DNA of 64,000 nucleotides from assembly GCA_009746045.1 (NCBI GenBank), contig RPFO01001635.1, positions 1 to 64,000 of the forward strand, read 5' to 3'. Positions 20,201 to 30,053 of the stretch are shown here, piece after piece. Source of the stretch: Mesostigma viride. Lineage: Eukaryota > Streptophyta > Mesostigmatophyceae > Mesostigmatales > Mesostigmataceae. Every line of letters begins with the position of its first letter. Position 1 is the first letter of the stretch. The notes under the pieces are model-generated. The model worked only from the letters and a program-made list of their open reading frames with translations. It made no database searches and was not told where the DNA came from. A program made the position numbers and the translations under genes.

Positions 20201-22633
20201 TTGCCTGTTTTTATAACCTCTGTAGGAGCTGAATCATCCCTACCACTACGTGTGCGTCCTCTTATGTTCTTGAATGGTGGCTTAACCGTCCCTCATACTG
20301 TTGTAGACCCCTTCTTGCATGCTGATGAACTCTTGAATGTCTCTGTGTTAGTGGATAGCGGTGCGGCTAGCTCCTTTGTGAGCGAGGCCCTAGTTAGGCG
20401 TTTAGGACTAGTCCCTACCCCTCACACAAAAACTGTCACTGTCCATTATGCTGACGGTCGCACCAGTCATTCCCCGGGTACGGTGTCCCTTCCCCTGGTC
20501 ATACAAGGACGTACGGTCAACCTGACGGCCACTATAGGCCCTATCACTACAGCTGATGTATTACTAGGATTAGATTGGCATCAGGATAATAAAATCACTA
20601 TTAATTATGATACTATGGTCATTTGGTTTCCAGATAGCTCCTACTGGGTACCAGAACGTCATTATAGATTAGAAAATTTATCCTTGGTAGATATTACTCC
20701 TCCTACACCTGTTGATCCTCCTGTGAGACCTATACCTGAAGTATTAATGTCCAATGACGAATTGCGATCTGAACTAAAGGAATATGGATACCTATTATGT
20801 ATGTTCCTTCAGTTAGAAGTACAAGAGATACCTATCACTAATAATAGTGTGGATATAGATGTAAATACAGTGGATACAATAGGAGTGGGATTTACTGAAA
20901 ATGAAATAGTAAGATACATGGCTGTGATAGATTCCTCAAAAGTATTTGAAGAAAAGACTCCTTCTTATCCTCCTCCTCGTTCTGTTTTACACCGTGTAGT
21001 TATCAAGGACGGTGCAGTTCCTACGCACTCTCCGATGTATAGAATGGGCCCTACAGAATTAAAGGAACTAAAACAGATTTTAGTATCACTATTAGAAGCA
21101 GGATTGATAGAGCCTAGTAACTCCCCCTACTCCGCTGGTGTCCTGTTAGTTCCTAAGCCAAATGGCAAGTTTCGCCTAGTTACTGATTATAGGAAGTTAA
21201 ACGATATTACTGTGAAGTCTAAATACCCTCTACCTCGTATTGATGATATATTTAATAAGGTTAAAGGTTCTACCTGTTTCACAGTACTAGATTGTGCGGA
21301 TGGTTTTTGGCAACTACGTATAGCTCCTGAGGATTGCCACAAAACCGCCTTTGCTACCCCTTTTGGGCATTACCAGTTTAGAGTAGCGGCTATGGGACTC
21401 TGTAACTCTCCTGCCTCTTTCCAAATGTTAATGAATGAAGTGCTTAGACCTGTTATGGGAAATTCCCACCTTCCTCAAGTGTCCTCTGATTTAAAGGATC
21501 CTTCCTTCTCCTCTGTTTCTTTATCTGAGCATGACCGTTCTTGTGCTCAAGCTTACTTAGATGATATCCTTATTTATTCTCCTGATTTTGAAACGCACCT
21601 ACGTGATTTAAAGAAAGTATTAGAAATCATGGCTGAAAATTCTTTATGGGCGCGCCGTGCTAAAGTTCGTTCGGGTAGGAGTGTCCCATTTTTAGGGCAC
21701 GTCCTGTCAGATGCCGGGGTTGCTACCGACCCTGACAAGACTAAGTCAATTCAGGAATGGCCTACCCCTACCGACGTTAAAGGTGTACGTAGTTTTCTAG
21801 GAATTGCTTCTTACTATAGGCGTTTTATCCCGCGTTTCGCAACTATAGCAGCCCCTATTAATCATCTATTAAAGAAGGATATCCCCTTTGTTTGGAGTAG
21901 TGAATGTCAGTCGGCTTTTCAGTGTCTAAAATCCCTACTCCTCTCCCCTCCTGTACTCATCCTACCGGATACTACTAAACCCTTTGTTGTAGCTACAGAT
22001 GCTAGCAAGGTAGCTATAGGGGGCGTCCTTCTCCAGGATCAGGGTCAGGGCTTACAGCCAATCGAGTATATCTCTAGGACAATGCTTCCTGCGGAGCGTA
22101 ACTATCCCGTACACCAGCAAGAACTATTAGCTGTGGTGTATTGTTGCCACGCGTGGCAGCACTTTCTTAAAGGTGCTCAATTTGATGTTTGTCTGAATGA
22201 ACCCTGTGAGATTGATCCTTATAGATTAGTTATCCAGACAGATCACCGCCCTCTTACCCATCTTCTCTCACAACCCAACCTTACCCCTCGTCAAGCGCGC
22301 TGGATGGAGTTTTTAGCACAGTTCTCCCCTTTTAAACTTCAGTATGTTAAGGGTGTAGATAACATAGTACCAGATGCACTCTCTCGTCGTGCAGATTACT
22401 CCTTTTTCGAGGACCTTGATGTTCTCAATACTACTCTAGTTCCTACTACTATGGGTGTAACCCCGTATGGTGAACTACCTGATGATGAATCCTATGCCTA
22501 CCTCTTTCATACAGCTGTTCGCATGCCTGATCTCCTTTCTCACGTAGGACTCTCTCTCCCGTGTGAGGCCCTTCCTGTGGTCTCGGTGGGGGGGAGGGGA
22601 AAAATAAAATTTCTATACCGCTTAGCCATATAG
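20201..22633 (+). CDS. Pol: aspartic protease, reverse transcriptase, RNase H (element A)
   Basis: 810 residues from the first listed codon, a TTG; the frame opens earlier and probably starts by frameshift from gag. Domains in order: retropepsin with DSG at residues 52-54; Ty3-type reverse transcriptase with LLVPKPNGKFRLVTDYRKLN and catalytic YLDD near 452-455; RNase H with TDAS near 598 and a conserved TDHR near 680; and a connection ending PDALSRRAD near 728. It makes cDNA from the element RNA in cytoplasmic particles. The frame ends shortly after a second G run (22588-22594), beyond which the integrase continues in the -1 frame. The catalytic residues are intact. Confidence 0.95.
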   Translation: MPVFITSVGAESSLPLRVRPLMFLNGGLTVPHTVVDPFLHADELLNVSVLVDSGAASSFVSEALVRRLGLVPTPHTKTVTVHYADGRTSHSPGTVSLPLVIQGRTVNLTATIGPITTADVLLGLDWHQDNKITINYDTMVIWFPDSSYWVPERHYRLENLSLVDITPPTPVDPPVRPIPEVLMSNDELRSELKEYGYLLCMFLQLEVQEIPITNNSVDIDVNTVDTIGVGFTENEIVRYMAVIDSSKVFEEKTPSYPPPRSVLHRVVIKDGAVPTHSPMYRMGPTELKELKQILVSLLEAGLIEPSNSPYSAGVLLVPKPNGKFRLVTDYRKLNDITVKSKYPLPRIDDIFNKVKGSTCFTVLDCADGFWQLRIAPEDCHKTAFATPFGHYQFRVAAMGLCNSPASFQMLMNEVLRPVMGNSHLPQVSSDLKDPSFSSVSLSEHDRSCAQAYLDDILIYSPDFETHLRDLKKVLEIMAENSLWARRAKVRSGRSVPFLGHVLSDAGVATDPDKTKSIQEWPTPTDVKGVRSFLGIASYYRRFIPRFATIAAPINHLLKKDIPFVWSSECQSAFQCLKSLLLSPPVLILPDTTKPFVVATDASKVAIGGVLLQDQGQGLQPIEYISRTMLPAERNYPVHQQELLAVVYCCHAWQHFLKGAQFDVCLNEPCEIDPYRLVIQTDHRPLTHLLSQPNLTPRQARWMEFLAQFSPFKLQYVKGVDNIVPDALSRRADYSFFEDLDVLNTTLVPTTMGVTPYGELPDDESYAYLFHTAVRMPDLLSHVGLSLPCEALPVVSVGGRGKIKFLYRLAI
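22588..22594 (+). promoter_or_regulatory. G7 run at the RNase H/integrase frame change
   Basis: GTGGGGGGGAGGGGAAAAATAAAA marks where the reading frame changes by -1 before integrase. It also resembles an internal polypurine tract. An assembly indel is an equal alternative. Confidence 0.35.
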
Positions 22634-22743
22634 CGACTAGGTCAGGAAAGTCTTATGAACACATAGTCCCTCTAGGACCTCCCCTTCTCTTTGGCAAGGC
22701 GGTAGGAGATCTCTTTAAACCTGTTCTGGATACCTCTGTAGCG

Positions 22744-23631
22744 ATGCCTACCTCTGATCTCGAACGTCTTATTAGTAGATTTACGGCCACTGAGCCGGAA
22801 GCATTAGCTGCCATTGCTGCCCATCCCCAACAATTAGGCAAGCACCCTTGTAAATTTGTAGGTGGATTTTTATATGTGCAGATAGCAGATTCTCCCCCTC
22901 AATGGCGCCTGTATGTCCCTCCTATCTGTCGCTCCTCCTTGCTCTTTGAGTTGCATGACTTAGCTGCTCACCAGGGTGGTAAACGGGTACGGGACCTAGT
23001 AGCCCGCTCTTACTACTGGCCTTCCCTTTTAAAGGATGTAGATGAGTATGTTAGAACCTGTCAATCTTGCCAGGAGATGAAACCCAACAATGTAGGACAG
23101 ATAGCAGAGCCTAGGACCTTACCTGATCCCATCATGCCGTGGGACTCCATTATGATGGATTTTGTAGGACCTTTTAGGAAGAATGATAGAGGTAACGCCC
23201 AGATCCTTGTTTTTGTAGATCGTTTTACTCGTATGTGTCATCTCGTGCCGTGTCCCTTAGAACTCACCGCACGCGATTGCGCACGCCTATACCTTAATAA
23301 CGTATATAGATATCATGGTTTGAGTAGGCAGTTTATTAGTGATAAGGATAAGTTATTTACTTCTGATTTTTGGCAGCAGTTCTTCGCTGCTATCGGTACC
23401 AAGGTCACCTTCGGTACTGCCTACCACTCCTCCTCGTCTCATTTAGTAGAACGTTTGAATAGGGTAGTGGAAGAAGCTCTGCGTCACTATGTGAATGGCT
23501 CTGGGAGTGATTGGGAGGATTACCTATGTTTGGTAGAGTTTTCCCTTAACAACTGCCCTCAGGCTGCGCATGGTTATACGCCCTTCTTCCTAGATACTGG
23601 TAGACAACCTCTTACCCCTACCTCTCTTTAG
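22744..23631 (+). CDS. Pol: integrase catalytic part (element A)
   Basis: 295 residues, open upstream to about 22630, so the ATG at 22744 is not a true start. The zinc-binding HHCC domain uses H71, H76, C106 and C109. The catalytic core has D139 (MMDFVGPF), D200 (FISDKDKLF) and E236 (HLVERLNR), i.e. a D-D-35-E triad with exact Ty3/Gypsy spacing. It inserts element cDNA with 5-bp staggered cuts, matching the observed TSD. The frame breaks near 23600 at a C/T-rich stretch and continues in the next segment. Confidence 0.95.
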   Translation: MPTSDLERLISRFTATEPEALAAIAAHPQQLGKHPCKFVGGFLYVQIADSPPQWRLYVPPICRSSLLFELHDLAAHQGGKRVRDLVARSYYWPSLLKDVDEYVRTCQSCQEMKPNNVGQIAEPRTLPDPIMPWDSIMMDFVGPFRKNDRGNAQILVFVDRFTRMCHLVPCPLELTARDCARLYLNNVYRYHGLSRQFISDKDKLFTSDFWQQFFAAIGTKVTFGTAYHSSSSHLVERLNRVVEEALRHYVNGSGSDWEDYLCLVEFSLNNCPQAAHGYTPFFLDTGRQPLTPTSL

Positions 23632-24266
23632 CTAGTCCTTTAAGGGACAAGGATGATGTGTCCCGGGATACTGTAGAAGGTGTGCAGGCGTTATTAGATA
23701 AGATGAAGAATGCACACGACAACGCTATTGCAGGGTACCATAGGGCGCAGGCCAAATACCTTGCTAGGTTGCGTGCCTCATTAGATAGAAGAGCACCTGA
23801 GATAGAAATAGGAGATTTAGTCTTAGTAGAAGGCCCCCGTGTTGGCCGCTTCGCTCATAAGTTCGAAGCTGAACTGAAAGTGAAACTTAGGCCCGCCTTC
23901 TTAGGACCCTTCCGTGTGTTGTCTAGAGTAGGTAATTTCTGTATGAGATAGATATTCCTACCTCTTGGCAGACCCACTCTCGCACCTTTCATAGAAGCCA
24001 GCTGAAGCTCTATCATCAGAGCACGTTCGCTGGTAGAGAATTAGCCCCTGCCCCTTTAGAGCATAACCCGGATACTGGTGAGGTAGAGGATGAGGTAGAG
24101 GGTATCGTGGCCCATAGAGATATCAAAAAGGCCGCGGTACCCAGCGCCAGTATAAGGTGAAGTGGATGTATGCTCGTAGTGAGGTAGATAAGGTCTGGTA
24201 TACTGAGAGTGAGCTAGATGGGTGTAGTCGCCTGCTGCAGGAGTATAAAACCCTGCATAAGCTCTA
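23613..24266 (+). CDS. Pol: integrase C-terminal domain and chromodomain-like tail (element A), frameshifted
   Basis: Continuation of integrase in a new frame: an EGVQALLDKMKNAHDNA helix, then EIEIGDLVLVEG, the usual C-terminal DNA-binding motif. After another break near 23945 come RSQLKLYHQ and PLEHNPDTGE, then an EGIVAHRDIKK segment. After a further break near 24130 come YKVKWMYA, a W-Y-T-E segment and a final LLQEYKTLHKL. The YKVKW...W...LLQEY pattern matches a chromodomain, which tethers chromovirus integrases to modified histones. At least three frame changes occur in 650 bp, so the piece is either defective or poorly assembled. Confidence 0.75.
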
Positions 24267-24343
24267 GTTGTAGACCTTCTCCTCTCTTATGTTATGTCTG
24301 CTGTCGACGGATGGTTGGTTGTCCCCTCCCCTCCGCAGCCGTC

Positions 24344-26648
24344 ATGTCAGAGCCTACCCCTCCGGCTGAGAGCTCGCTGCCGTCCCCGCCCCCACCGGAC
24401 CCTGAGCTGTATTTCGAGGCCCTTCCGGGCCGCTGGGTGTCGCGATCAAGTTACCGGGTGGCGTTGTGCAGCCGGCCCTTCAGGCCCAACATGCGGGCTT
24501 AGTCAGGGCGGCCCTCTTCGGGGTCACGTGGTATGGTCCTTCCCCTGATGAGCCGCACCAGCTTGTCCTGCACGGGTTCGACGATGCCGGACACTGTTTG
24601 TTGGGGTGTGGTTCCAGCTGTCCCGCCTTGGGACAGATAGATGCGGTTCTCCGGTGCTGCCGTGTGTTCTCCTACCTCTCCACCCTGTGGGCCGTACCTG
24701 CCTACGGGAGGTGTTCCCTTGGCTTCCGGCTGAGGGTGATGCTGAGGTAGATGAGAACCCCTGCGACCTTTTACGGGCCGTAGAATTCATGGAGATAGCT
24801 GATCAGTCGGCGGGACTAGCGGTTAGTGGTCCTGCCCCTTCGGGCGCCCCAGCCGAGGTACATTATACTCCAGATTATTCTGCCTCGAGCGCTGCGTCCG
24901 TCTCCTCGGCGTCTGTTCCTCCCTCTCCGGTCCCGTCGTCCCCTCGGTCGACCCGGGTGTTGCAGTGGAGCCTACCCCTTCGGGTTTGCCTGATCCTCTT
25001 TCGGCGACGGTCTCGGCTATGCAGGCTCAGATCCAGTCCCTGACCACGGCGTTCGGGGCCTTCCTGGCGGCCCAAGCGCAGACTCCGGCCACGCCAGGTG
25101 GGGTGTCTGTGGTGTCCGCGCCCCCTACCCCTTCGGTTTCTTCGGCACCTGTGGTTTCGCCGGCGCCCCTACCCCTTCGGTTGCTGCGGTTCCGACACCT
25201 CCGGTTGCCTCTGTGCCTGCGGCCGACGTTCCCGCGCCTCGGCGCGAGCCTTCAGCCCCTTCGGCTGTGCCCGCCGTCGCCCCCTCTGGGCCGTCCGCTG
25301 CGCCCTCACAGCCAGTTCGTGGTTTCTTCAGCGACACGGGCGATCATCCCAGGCTTTGGGAGGGTGGTCCCCCGCAGAGGATCCCGGTGCCCGACTGGAG
25401 CTTGGATGGTAACCAATCTTATGCCGGGCTGCCTGTCCCTACGGGCCCTATCTTCAATATGTGGCCTGAGGGTGCACCGGCAACGGAGACCGGCGCGCCT
25501 GCGTCGATGGCGGGTCCGTCACGGCCCTCTCTGGCTTCGGGTCCGGCGCGACCTCCTGTTTTACCAGTGCCCCTGCGTCGGTGTCGGCTCCTGCCCCTGC
25601 GTCGGCCCCTGCTTCGGTCCCTCCTCCTTCGGCCTCGCGGTCTTTGGCCGCGGTTGTTCGGTCCACCGGTCAGGATCCTCGCGCCACCCGCGCTGCCGAT
25701 TCCCTCAGGGAGTTGTCCCAGGGTGATCGGGACAGGGCTCCTTCTGTGGTGCATGCGACGCCGGAGTCGCGTGACACGCCCATTCCGGGTATGGTATGTC
25801 CGCACTCGCCTGCCGACAGTGTGACCTGCCGCGCGCCTCTGCTGAGCTTGCCATCTCTCCCATGTCCTACGGGTTCTCCCAGGTGTGTCGGGCGCCCGGG
25901 ATCGTGGCCTACCCATTGAGACTGATCGGCCTCCGTTCGACATGGTTATTTTAGCTGATCCGGTGTTCGAGGGTGAGATCCTGGTCCGGCGCGTTCTGTA
26001 TCGCTGGGCGAGGCGCCACAACGACTTAGACACCTACGGTGGGTTCCAGTGGGCTTACCCTCCCCTCTGGGCATTATGGCTTCGGATGCCCTTACAGTAG
26101 AGTTTCCTGCGGTGCCGGGTGCGGCGTACACTACGGTCCTCCAGCCCATCCTTGAGTGGGATGCCCGCCGCCCGGCGCCTATCCCGGGCCAGGGTCTAGA
26201 CTCCCGCGGTCACCCTCCTCCTCGTGCCAGCGACTACCTAGAGACATTCGGGTCGCGACAGTGTGTTCGTCGGTGGCGCTCCCGCGAGGTTCGGCACATC
26301 CGGTTGTGGCCGTCCAACGTGGAGCCCCTGGTGGACCTGTTCTTCCCGACGGGTATGCGCCCTCGGATTCGGTACCATCGCCTCCTCCTGCGGGCCCTTT
26401 GCCTGATCGCGGTAGAGCCTTTCCTTCGCCTCTTTGCCTGTGGCTTTCTGGACTGGGCCCGTGGCCAGGTCGTCCTCACGCAGCATAGGTATTACTGGGC
26501 CTTCCTGGGCCTCTTTCCTGACGGCGTGTGGGCCGATGTTTTCCTCACTGTAGATAGGCATGACAATGTCGAGGATGTGGCTCACTACCAGGCCTACCTG
26601 GAGGTCCTGCTGGCCTCTCGTGGCACTTACCAGACGGATGGCCACTAG
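24344..26648 (+). CDS. extra coding region after integrase (element A), frameshifted, unknown function
   Basis: About 2.3 kb between the chromodomain and the 3' LTR has continuous coding character but switches frame about six times, mostly at CCCCT words. It starts MSEPTPPAESS (24344). The middle is Pro/Ala/Ser-rich and includes a predicted helix AMQAQIQSLTTAFGAFLA (near 25015). The C-terminal ~200 residues (26049-26648) are a denser domain with ASDYLETFGSRQCVRRW, VEPLVDLFFPTGMRPR and GQVVLTQHRYYWAFLGLFPDG. It ends at a TAG at 26646-26648. No known domain recognised. Its place matches the extra or env-like ORFs of some plant Gypsy elements, but no signal peptide or membrane span is evident. 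Confidence 0.6.
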
Positions 26649-27012
26649 ATAGAGGGCCTTAGGCCCGACCTGAGGGTGTTGTCCCTCCGGTATGTAGAGT
26701 CGCCCTCATATTCTGGCCAGTTGATTGGCTGTTCTTGGTCCTTAGCGCTGATGTGTTTACTCTGTGTGTCCTGCCCAGTGCCGTCCCCCCCGGCCAGGAC
26801 TCCGTTCCAGGCAGTTAGGGGAACCTACCACCAGGCTTGGTGCTGGCTAACCCTACACCACCCGGCGTGGTGGTGGAGACCGTGTGAACTATTGGTGCTT
26901 TGTATCTGGGATGGTCTATCGAGTGTGTTGGTATGTGCTGGGTGCATTAGGATTATTTTCCTACCCCTTTGGTTCCCTCCTCTCGGCGTAGGGAGAGGGC
27001 TCCCTACCTTTG

Positions 27013-27024
27013 TGGGGGGGGAGG
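27013..27024 (+). other. polypurine tract of element A
   Basis: TGGGGGGGGAGG directly before the 3' LTR: the expected primer for plus-strand DNA synthesis. Confidence 0.85.
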
Positions 27025-27595
27025 TGTTACGTCGCGTAACAATTCGTTGTAGTTACGGACGTAAATTAGGTCCTTGGCCTCGGTTGTTCCTAGGTTACGT
27101 GCAGTTCTAGTTTGGACATGATTGTCCCCGTAACAGTACTGTGGTATAGTGGGTGCCTTTGGGCGCCGCGCCGCGTACTATATTAGTGGTCCTTATCCTT
27201 TTGTAGAATGTAGTGGACAGGCGTGCATCTGTGCACCTGCTTGTGTTTCTGTGTTTCTGCAGGCGAGGGCCAGGTCGGCCCGAGCCTGTTGGACCGTTGG
27301 TGACCATTTATGCACGTTCCACTCCTTGTGTGGTCACTCGGCGTGTGTTAAATGAATTAACACATATTAGCTTGGGTCACGGCAGTTTAGTTGTGTTTCC
27401 TTCCTCTTTTCCTGGAGTAAACGGGTTTGATTAAATGGCCTATGGCGTATTACAGTAGTACATATGTAAATGCATTGAGATCTGGTTCGTCTCGGTCGTC
27501 TTTCGCTAGGGGTGTATATAGAGGCAGCCTCACTAGTTTAGGTAGTATCAGGACAGGTAGAGGTAGAGGTGGTGGCCGAGGCTTGCGGCGTAACA
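27025..27595 (+). repeat. 3' LTR of element A
   Basis: 571 bp, same ends and length as 15058-15628, followed by the target duplication ATGGG (27596-27600). No difference found by eye. Confidence 0.95.
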
Positions 27596-27600
27596 ATGGG

Positions 27601-28520
27601 GTGGAGCTTCAGTGCTTCCCCGCCTTCTCCTTCTCCCACACTGGGTGCTCCGCGTCCTTCTTCTCCGGCCCTGCCCATGGGTGCACCGGCCCCGCCTCCT
27701 CCTTCTCCTCACGGGACGATTCGCGCTCCACGCATGGCTGCAGCATCAGTTAGCACGGGCAAGACATAGCAGTAACCGCGCTATGGCTGTTCTAGCACCA
27801 GCCTAGCAGACTGCCATGATCACTCAGCAAACCCACGACAGCTAAACCCTTGGCTGTCACAACCAGTCCATGCATCATTAAGTATGGGTACAGGGAAAGC
27901 TTCCCGCATATCCATGGCCATATGGATGGCAGCAACACAACGACTTGCCCCCTAGCCCCCGTGCACACACAAAAACGTGGGTCGTGGCCTCCACGCCCCA
28001 TCCGCCATGCATGACAGCGCGTACCTTACTCGCATTCACACCGGGCTGCATCCCAGCGCCGTTGCTGTCCCCATGTGACACGTCGGCTGATTAAGCAGAT
28101 ACACAGCAGAGTCTGATGTAAACCGCTAAACCCCAAACCCATGCAGACCACAGTCAAGGACGCGTGCATGTCAAGCCATGCCAATTGTGAACCGTACAGC
28201 AATTTACTTTTCAAGCCTGAAGAGGTGGATAGCAGATACTAGCCTGGAAGAGGTTACAGGGGCACATGTCCATTAGCGAGCGGAACAACACAGCATACAC
28301 CCTACAAGCGTACCGCACAATGTCCTCCTGCAATTGTCTGCAGATCTCCCAATGCCGCAGACATCTCCACTGCTCTCATGGCGATTGCAAATGCTTCATG
28401 CCGCTGACATCTCCACTGCTCTCATGGCGATTGCAAATGCTTGATGCCGCACCTCTGCTTACAGCAGAAAAGCTTCCTCCGGGCGAGGCACCTGACTGGA
28501 ACCAACACCCATTCCTTGGC
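27601..28520. other. intergenic region, nothing recognised
   Basis: Unique-looking sequence. A 40-bp direct repeat (ACATCTCCACTGCTCTCATGG... at about 28363 and 28408) is the only structure seen. Confidence 0.5.
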
Positions 28521-28521
28521 T

Positions 28522-28923
28522 TCACAACGTGGCCATGACAGCATCGTGAATCTGCTTCGCCAACGCCCACACTTCAGGACCCGCGCCCTGCACCGCCATG
28601 GCCACAGGCTGCACCGCTGCAATCGATGCAGCATTCACTGCCTGCGCCGCACCATGTACTGCATGCACGAAAGCCAACCCTGGCTCGGTTATCATGGTCT
28701 TGCCCGATTCCTGCTTCTTCTTCTTCTTCGATGCGGTCATGCGCACTTTATACCCCTTCCTCTCCAAGCACGCCTTCAGCACCTGGCTCGTGCGGTGCTG
28801 AATATGCTTCTGAAGGCGCGCCTTCTAAACACGAAATGTTGGCAATGTATGATTCCCAAACGGCATGATAGGCACATAATCAGTCCCATCAATTGCTTTG
28901 CGGCAGTCAATGCACCAGAACAC
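28522..28923 (-). pseudogene. exon-like segment of an unrecognised gene, with in-frame TAG
   Basis: On the minus strand a strong acceptor (CTTCTTTTTTCAACAG) precedes VFWCIDCRKAIDGTDYVPIM and PFGNHTLPTFRV. The next codon is TAG, but the same frame continues with KARLQKHIQHRTSQVLKACL, a lysine run (KKKKK) and an Ala/Val-rich helical end to a TGA at 28522. Composition is protein-like on both sides of the TAG, so I read it as one exon with a premature stop. A FWCIDC start suggests a metal site. Family unknown. It could be a host gene relic or cargo of a transposon. Confidence 0.35.
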
Positions 28924-29047
28924 CTGTTGAAAAAAGAAGGTTATGCACGCTAGCGATTACCCGCGGCAAGAAGCAATCAACACGCCTCGCTAACAACTGC
29001 AACCACAATGTAATTCATGACGGGCCACTCACCGCTACCCTGCTCTC

Positions 29048-29226
29048 CTACTTCAATGTCTCCCCATTCTCAAGGCCTCCATTGTAAACCTCTCCGTCTT
29101 CACCATCGTCATCGTCTTCCTCTTCCTCCACTCCGACGTATCCGTGTTTCCTTTCCCTAAGATACCTAGGGTTGTTCAAGTCGTATGTGCGGCGTTGGCA
29201 CACTTCCAACAAAATTTTGGCCGCCT
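29048..29226 (-). CDS. exon-like segment, acidic C-terminal region
   Basis: Open minus-strand segment after an acceptor-like GGGTAG: AAKILLEVCQRRTYDLNNPR, YLRERKHGYVG, then an acidic run EEEEDDDDGEDGE and a GLENGETL end. A possible donor GTAGGA overlaps its TAG stop. It lies 125 bp upstream of the segment at 28522-28923 and may belong to the same gene. No family recognised. Confidence 0.35.
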
Positions 29227-29229
29227 CTA

Positions 29230-30050
29230 CCCATTACCATTTATTCGTACTATCATAACATATCCAGGCGTTTGAAAAATCATTCCCTCGTTCGAACTTC
29301 TACCCCTGGGCGTCCATGACGAGGCAGTCACGACGGGACGCAGATGCACAAAAATAAAACAAGGCGACATCCCTTCAATCATTGACCAAAAAACAGAATA
29401 CGCGCAGAACTTGGATTTCAACACCACGCACCCATTACCAGCGAGCACGGCTGGCCTGCAACCGCCATCATTTCATAACCAGAAGCCAGGGCCCACACTC
29501 CATCCCGTTACCTCATCTTCCACGCACGGCTTCCGCTGCTTCCCTCTGCTCTTTCGCATTCTCCGCCAGCAACCTCGCCTTCTCCTCGTCCAACAATCCA
29601 CTAAGAATAAAATCCCCTCCATTGGACGCCATTCAGACGAACTTTGCTAGCGTCTTTTCACCGGCCCCAGCACACATAATATATAGCCGCTTAATGACAA
29701 CGGCCGACAACGACAACTGCTGAATAGGCGAAAAAGGCTGATAACTACATTTTTATATTTCGCTGCATTTGCTAATAGACACGCACGTTCTCCCACTTCT
29801 CCATTACAATATAATTATCCATCTGGCCGTGTACAGGCAAAGATCCCCGAAGTAACTTACTGAAACGTATCTTACAGCATCGGATCACTAGCACCTAATC
29901 TACAGGTGGTAAATTACCAACCAAGACCCGTCGCGGTAATTTACTCTGTCGGTAATGTACTACCAAAGATGTGCAGTCGTAACGTTACTTTTACTTACGG
30001 CTAGTAAAATTACTACCTATCATCCTACGTCGTAATGATTACGGCGTTGG
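29230..30050. other. intergenic region; GGTAAT/GTAATTTAC-rich block at its right end
   Basis: No gene seen. From about 29886 (CACTAGCACCTAATC) to 30050 short GTAATTTAC, CGTAATGATTACGG and GTAAC words recur in both orientations, resembling a transposon sub-terminal block. No matching opposite end was found. Confidence 0.4.
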
Positions 30051-30053
30051 ATC

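Larger units (their letters stand above)
15058..27595 (+). mobile_element. Ty3/Gypsy chromovirus-type LTR retrotransposon (element A), complete
   Basis: A 12.5-kb element with paired 571-bp LTRs bounded by TGTTACG...CGTAACA, a TSD ATGGG, a PBS and a polypurine tract. Gene order is leader ORF, gag, PR-RT-RNase H-integrase-chromodomain, then an extra coding region. The order RT-RH-IN and the chromodomain-like end place it among Ty3/Gypsy chromoviruses. The LTRs look identical by eye, so insertion should be recent, yet the coding frames carry several breaks and gag holds a 1.7-kb insert. Either the copy is defective, or some breaks are assembly indels at G and C runs. Confidence 0.95.

Noticed and set aside
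29886-30050. Second CACTA-type terminus (CACTAGCACC with GTAATTTAC sub-terminal words)
   Set aside because: No partner terminus with matching inverted sequence found in the window.
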